From the NCBI RefSeq assembly GCF_024296685.1, contig NZ_CP100763.1:744001-808000 (forward strand): a DNA stretch of 64,000 bases, in the 5' to 3' direction. The stretch is from Natrinema marinum (GTDB taxonomy: Archaea; Halobacteriota; Halobacteria; Halobacteriales; Natrialbaceae). A program made the translations under genes and the position numbers. A model generated the notes under the pieces. It was not told the DNA's origin, did no database searches, and saw only the letters and a program-made list of their open reading frames with translations. This document shows, piece by piece, positions 60,830 to 64,000 of the stretch (its first letter is position 1; the number at the start of each line of letters is the position of its first letter).

Positions 60830-61750
60830 CTACGGCTCACTGAGGTGCTCGAGCAGCAACTCGGACAGCCGGGCGGGGGCCTCGTGAGGTACCCAGTGGC
60901 TTACGCCCGGAAGGAACTCGAGACGGGCGTCCGCGCAGAACGTCGCGCTGTCGACCGCCAGGGAGGGCAGCAGCGCCGTGTCCTCCTCGCCCCAGACGAC
61001 GAGCGTCGGCGCGTCGACCCGGTCGGGCGGCCGAATCGGCGGGTACCTCGCGGCGGCTCGATACCAGTTGAGCATCCCCGTGATCGCACCGTCCCGGTCC
61101 CAGGCGCGGCGGTAGCGGGCCAGATCCTCGTCGGAGAACGTGCCCGGTGGGGCCGTCCCTCGCAGGGCGCGCTCGAGGACGCGGTAGTCGCCGAGTCGGC
61201 AGACGACCTCGGGAAGTCGCGGCACTTGGAACCAGGCCGCGTACCAGCTCCGGCGCAGCTGTTCGGGGCTCGCGAACAGTGCTCGCAGATAGGCGGTCGG
61301 GTGCGGTGCGTTGACGACGGCGAGCCGGTCGATGCGCTCGGGGAACCGACGCGAGAGGTCCCAGGCGACCATCCCGCCCCAGTCGTGGCCGACGACGTGT
61401 GCCCGCTCGCGGCCCTCGGACGCGAGCAGGCCGACGACATCTCGCGAGAGTGCGTGGGTTCGATACGCGCTCACCCCGTCCGGCTTCTCGCTCCGGTCGT
61501 ACCCCCGCTGATCGGGCACGAGCACGCGGTAGCCGGCCGCGACGAGCGGCTCGAGTTGGGCCCGCCAGCCGTACCAGAACTCGGGAAAGCCGTGTAGCAA
61601 GACGACCAGCGGGCCGGTCTCGTCGCCGGCCGCGACGACGTGCAAGCGGACGCCGTTGACCGTCCGTTCGGTCGCCTCCGCGTCGATTTCGGCCGAAAGC
61701 GGCGGTTCCGGGGACGCTCCCGTCGTCGTCGAGACTGACTGTCGAGTCAC
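60830..61750 (-). CDS. Alpha/beta hydrolase, epoxide hydrolase-like
   Basis: 306 residues. The oxyanion motif is LLHGFPEFWYGWR, the nucleophile elbow VGHDWGGMVAWDL provides Asp (as in epoxide hydrolases and dehalogenases), the acid is in WGEEDTALL and the catalytic His is in PGVSHWVPHE. A cap domain lies at about 135-215. The Asp nucleophile and the HGFPE motif favour an epoxide hydrolase or haloalkane dehalogenase; substrate unknown. Confidence 0.88.
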   Translation of the reverse strand: MTRQSVSTTTGASPEPPLSAEIDAEATERTVNGVRLHVVAAGDETGPLVVLLHGFPEFWYGWRAQLEPLVAAGYRVLVPDQRGYDRSEKPDGVSAYRTHALSRDVVGLLASEGRERAHVVGHDWGGMVAWDLSRRFPERIDRLAVVNAPHPTAYLRALFASPEQLRRSWYAAWFQVPRLPEVVCRLGDYRVLERALRGTAPPGTFSDEDLARYRRAWDRDGAITGMLNWYRAAARYPPIRPPDRVDAPTLVVWGEEDTALLPSLAVDSATFCADARLEFLPGVSHWVPHEAPARLSELLLEHLSEP

Positions 61751-61808
61751 GATCGTCGCTGCGTTGTGCGGGCGGATAGCGGTTCGGGGCGGCCGCGGCT
61801 ACCGTGGC

Positions 61809-61934
61809 TCACGTCCAGACGCGGAGACAGTCCGTCGAGCAGAAGTGGAGATCGACCTGCTCGCCGGTCCCGGGTTCGACGTGGGTCGTCAGGGTGTACG
61901 CAACCTCGTCGGCCTGGCAGTTGTCGCAGTTCAT
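61809..61934 (-). CDS. 41-residue zinc-finger mini-protein
   Basis: From ATG 61934 (a longer form from 61991 is possible). It starts MNCDNCQADEVAYTLTTHVE and ends DLHFCSTDCLRVWT, giving C-x2-C and C-x3-C pairs 28 residues apart, the pattern of small haloarchaeal zinc-binding proteins. A TATA-like CATACTC on the minus strand at 61958-61964 supports the shorter start. Role unknown. Confidence 0.72.
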   Translation of the reverse strand: MNCDNCQADEVAYTLTTHVEPGTGEQVDLHFCSTDCLRVWT

Positions 61935-62110
61935 ATGCGACCACTCCAGTGCAGGATGCTTGAGTATGCGCTCGTTATCCGAACGCGACACCGGTTAGGA
62001 ATATATTTGAAGCGAATAATTTCACCTTTCGAAGACCATTGCGCTAGCCGAAACGATGGCCAGGGAATCGACGCGTACCACGGTGTCGGGACGAACGCGT
62101 CGGGGTCGCC

Positions 62111-63088
62111 TCAGGCGGGCGCTCCCTCTTCGGCCTCGAGCAGTTCTTTGTACCGGTTGCGGATGGTGACCTCGGAGATGCTGGCGACCTCGCCGACCTC
62201 GTTTTGGGTGACCTTCTCGTTGGTCAAGAGAGCGGCGGCGTACACCGCGGCGGCGGCGAGGCCGACCGGTGACTTGCCGCTGTGAGCGCCCGATTCCTTG
62301 GCCGTCGACAGGAGAGACCGGGCGCGTCGCTCGGTTTCGTCGGAGAGCTCGAGCTCGCTGGCGAATCGCGGCACGTAGCTCTCGGGGTCGGCCGGCTGGA
62401 CCTCGAGGCCGAGCTCCCGAATCACGTAGCGGTAGGTGCGCGCGACCTCGTCTTTCTCGACGCGGGAGACCGCCGAAATCTCGTCGAGACTACGCGGCGT
62501 GCCGGCCTGGCGGGCGGCGGCGTACAGCGACGCCGTCGCGACGCCTTCGATCGACCGGCCCGGGAGGAGGTCTTCCTCAAGCGCGCGCCGGTAAATGACG
62601 CTGCTGGTTTCGCGGACGTTGTCGGGGAGGCCCAGCGCGGAGGCCATGCGGTCGATCTCGCCGAGTGCTTGCTTGAGGTTGCGCTCCTTGGAGTCGCGGG
62701 TGCGGAAGCGCTCGTTCCACTTTCGTAACCGTTGCATCTTCTGGCGCTGGCGGGAACTCAGGGAGCGCCCGTAGGCGTCTTTGTCCTGCCAGCCGATGTT
62801 CGTCGAGAGCCCTTGGTCGTGCATCATGTTCGTCGTCGGCGCGCCGACGCGGGACTTCTCGTCTTTCTCGGCGGCGTCGAACGCTCGCCACTCGGGACCG
62901 CGGTCGATCTCGCCTTCGTCGACGACGAGCGCGCAGTCCGCACAGACCGTCTCCGCGTGCTCGGCGTCGGAGACCAGTCGGCCGCCACACTCCGGGCACT
63001 GCTCGCGCTCGGTGGCGGTCTCGGTCGCCGTCTCGGACTCGGCCTGGCGTCGCTCCTCGCTCTGCGTTTGGATGGTGGAGTCAGTCAT
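62111..63088 (-). CDS. tfb: Transcription initiation factor TFB (TFIIB)
   Basis: 325 residues. The zinc ribbon is C31/C34/C49/C52 (CPECGG, CADCAL), the B-finger region is RGPEWRAFD, and two cyclin-like repeats follow (130-220 and 225-315) with the recognition helix near ISEVTIRNRYKEL. It bridges TBP and RNA polymerase at promoters. I chose MTDSTIQTQ at 63088; the frame is open upstream but non-conserved. Haloarchaea carry several TFB copies; which one this is cannot be told. Confidence 0.95.
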   Translation of the reverse strand: MTDSTIQTQSEERRQAESETATETATEREQCPECGGRLVSDAEHAETVCADCALVVDEGEIDRGPEWRAFDAAEKDEKSRVGAPTTNMMHDQGLSTNIGWQDKDAYGRSLSSRQRQKMQRLRKWNERFRTRDSKERNLKQALGEIDRMASALGLPDNVRETSSVIYRRALEEDLLPGRSIEGVATASLYAAARQAGTPRSLDEISAVSRVEKDEVARTYRYVIRELGLEVQPADPESYVPRFASELELSDETERRARSLLSTAKESGAHSGKSPVGLAAAAVYAAALLTNEKVTQNEVGEVASISEVTIRNRYKELLEAEEGAPA

Positions 63089-63259
63089 TGTCAGTACAGC
63101 AAGGTACCTCTCGCTGGAAAACGCGTTCTCGCGAATCATTGCGGACTGACAACACTTGGAAGTTTCGGTCGTTTCGGCGTCTTCCGACGCCCGTCGGCTG
63201 CCGCGTCGCGCGCCGGCAGTATCGAAACCCTTACTCTCCGGAGGCCGGTGCGAACACGT

Positions 63260-63538
63260 ATGAGCGACGACGCCGTCAGTCCCGAGGAGGTCCGCCACGT
63301 CGCGGAGCTGGCCCGCGTCGATCTCGACGACGATGAGGTCGACCGGTTCACCGGGCAGTTCGCGGACATCCTCGCGTACTTCGAGACGTTAGACGAGGTG
63401 CCGGAGGTCGACCGCGAGGCCGACCTCGCGAACGTGATGCGACCCGACGAGGAACGTTCCTCGCTCGAGCACGCGGAAGCGCTTCGGAACGCGCCGGAAA
63501 CCGAGGATGGCTACTTCAAAGGGCCGAACGTCTCCTGA
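63260..63538 (+). CDS. gatC: Asp/Glu-tRNA amidotransferase subunit GatC
   Basis: 92 residues. [40 protein letters not shown] is the GatC signature. It stabilises GatA in the complex that amidates misacylated tRNA. ATG 63260 begins the conserved sequence. The stop is 2 bp before the gatA start, so the two are one operon. Confidence 0.95.
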   Translation: MSDDAVSPEEVRHVAELARVDLDDDEVDRFTGQFADILAYFETLDEVPEVDREADLANVMRPDEERSSLEHAEALRNAPETEDGYFKGPNVS

Positions 63539-63540
63539 AC

Positions 63541-64000
63541 ATGTCGGAAAATATTTTCATCACCGAGGAACGGATCGAGGGTGCCGACGACGGCCCGCTG
63601 GCCGGGACGACCGTCGCGGTCAAGGACAACATCTCCACCGAGGGCGTCCGGACGACCTGCGGCTCGGAGATGCTCGCGGAGTACGTCCCGCCCTACGACG
63701 CGACGGTCGTCTCCCGCCTCAAGGAGGCCGGCGCGACGATCGTCGGCAAAGCCAACATGGACGAGTTCGGGATGGGGACGACCACCGAAACCTCCGCCTT
63801 CGGCTCCACGGACAACCCGGCCGCGCCGGGCCACGTCCCCGGCGGTTCCTCGGGCGGTTCGGCGGCCGCCGTCGCGGCGGGCGAGGCCGACCTCGCGCTC
63901 GGTTCGGACACCGGCGGTTCGGTCCGCTGTCCGGCCGCGTTCTGCGGTGTCGTCGGCATCAAGCCCACCTACGGCCTGGTCTCGCGGTACGGCCTCGTCG
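63541..64000 (+). CDS. gatA: Asp/Glu-tRNA amidotransferase subunit GatA (3' partial)
   Basis: The first 153 residues are visible; the gene runs past the window end. Amidase-signature residues are present: the catalytic Lys in [10 protein letters not shown], and [16 protein letters not shown] with [28 protein letters not shown] containing the Ser-cisSer-Lys triad partners. It hydrolyses glutamine for transamidation of Glu-tRNA(Gln) or Asp-tRNA(Asn) with GatB and GatC. Confidence 0.96.
   Translation, partial: MSENIFITEERIEGADDGPLAGTTVAVKDNISTEGVRTTCGSEMLAEYVPPYDATVVSRLKEAGATIVGKANMDEFGMGTTTETSAFGSTDNPAAPGHVPGGSSGGSAAAVAAGEADLALGSDTGGSVRCPAAFCGVVGIKPTYGLVSRYGLV

Noticed and set aside
63251..63262. 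CGAACACGTATG at the gatC start as another copy of the respiratory element
   Set aside because: Only one half site matches, it overlaps the start codon, and gatC is housekeeping.

Overview
The window is chromosomal DNA from a halophilic archaeon (class Halobacteria, possibly Natrialbaceae). The evidence is high GC, very acidic proteins, a TFIIB-family general transcription factor, Tat-dependent lipoproteins (halocyanin, NirK), HalX and Bat-type HTH regulators, mostly leaderless promoters and haloarchaea-restricted families. The family placement is inference; no rRNA or tRNA gene is visible.

Layout. 1-6.4 kb: two NnrS/CcoN-like heme membrane proteins, a MoaD-like protein ending in Cys-Cys, a small CGCGG-motif protein, a mini zinc ribbon, and two radical SAM/SPASM enzymes of the siroheme-dependent (Ahb) heme type with a small PaaB-like protein between them. 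6.8-12 kb: biotin-dependent acyl-CoA carboxylase subunits (pccA, pccB, pccX) and a band-7 protein. 12.3-16.5 kb: SNF transporter, SDR, response regulator, YjbQ protein, HEAT-repeat protein. 16.6-24.5 kb: SpoVR, DUF444 and two PrkA kinases in one operon. 25-35 kb: housekeeping and signalling genes (DUF5820-like, UPF0179, a degenerate PAS/GAF kinase facing a HalX regulator, purL, PHP, PP-loop protein, cupin, Mrp).

35-49 kb is a respiratory island: an Fe-S/NrfD/small-membrane-protein complex without a catalytic subunit, a Bat-like regulator, three DUF2249 proteins, a CtaA-CtaB fusion, copper nitrite reductase NirK, a halocyanin-like protein, SCO1-like, TlpA-like and CcdA-like assembly proteins, and a heme-copper oxidase-superfamily complex. 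Subunit I of that complex has Gln in place of the active-site Tyr, so with NirK beside it I infer a nitric oxide reductase rather than an oxygen reductase. A recurring inverted repeat, CGAAC-N2-GTTCG, lies upstream of genes in this island, in the first 3 kb and before a CcoI-like copper ATPase at 60 kb, and suggests one low-oxygen/denitrification regulon.

49.3-49.6 kb holds a 29-bp tandem repeat. 49.6-57.4 kb holds a multi-domain histidine kinase and a class II lanthipeptide locus: LanM, a short precursor gene at 55200-55361 that is easily missed, and an ABC exporter. 57.5-64 kb: copper P-type ATPase, an SDR remnant, DUF3054, an alpha/beta hydrolase, a zinc-finger mini-protein, TFB, gatC and the start of gatA.
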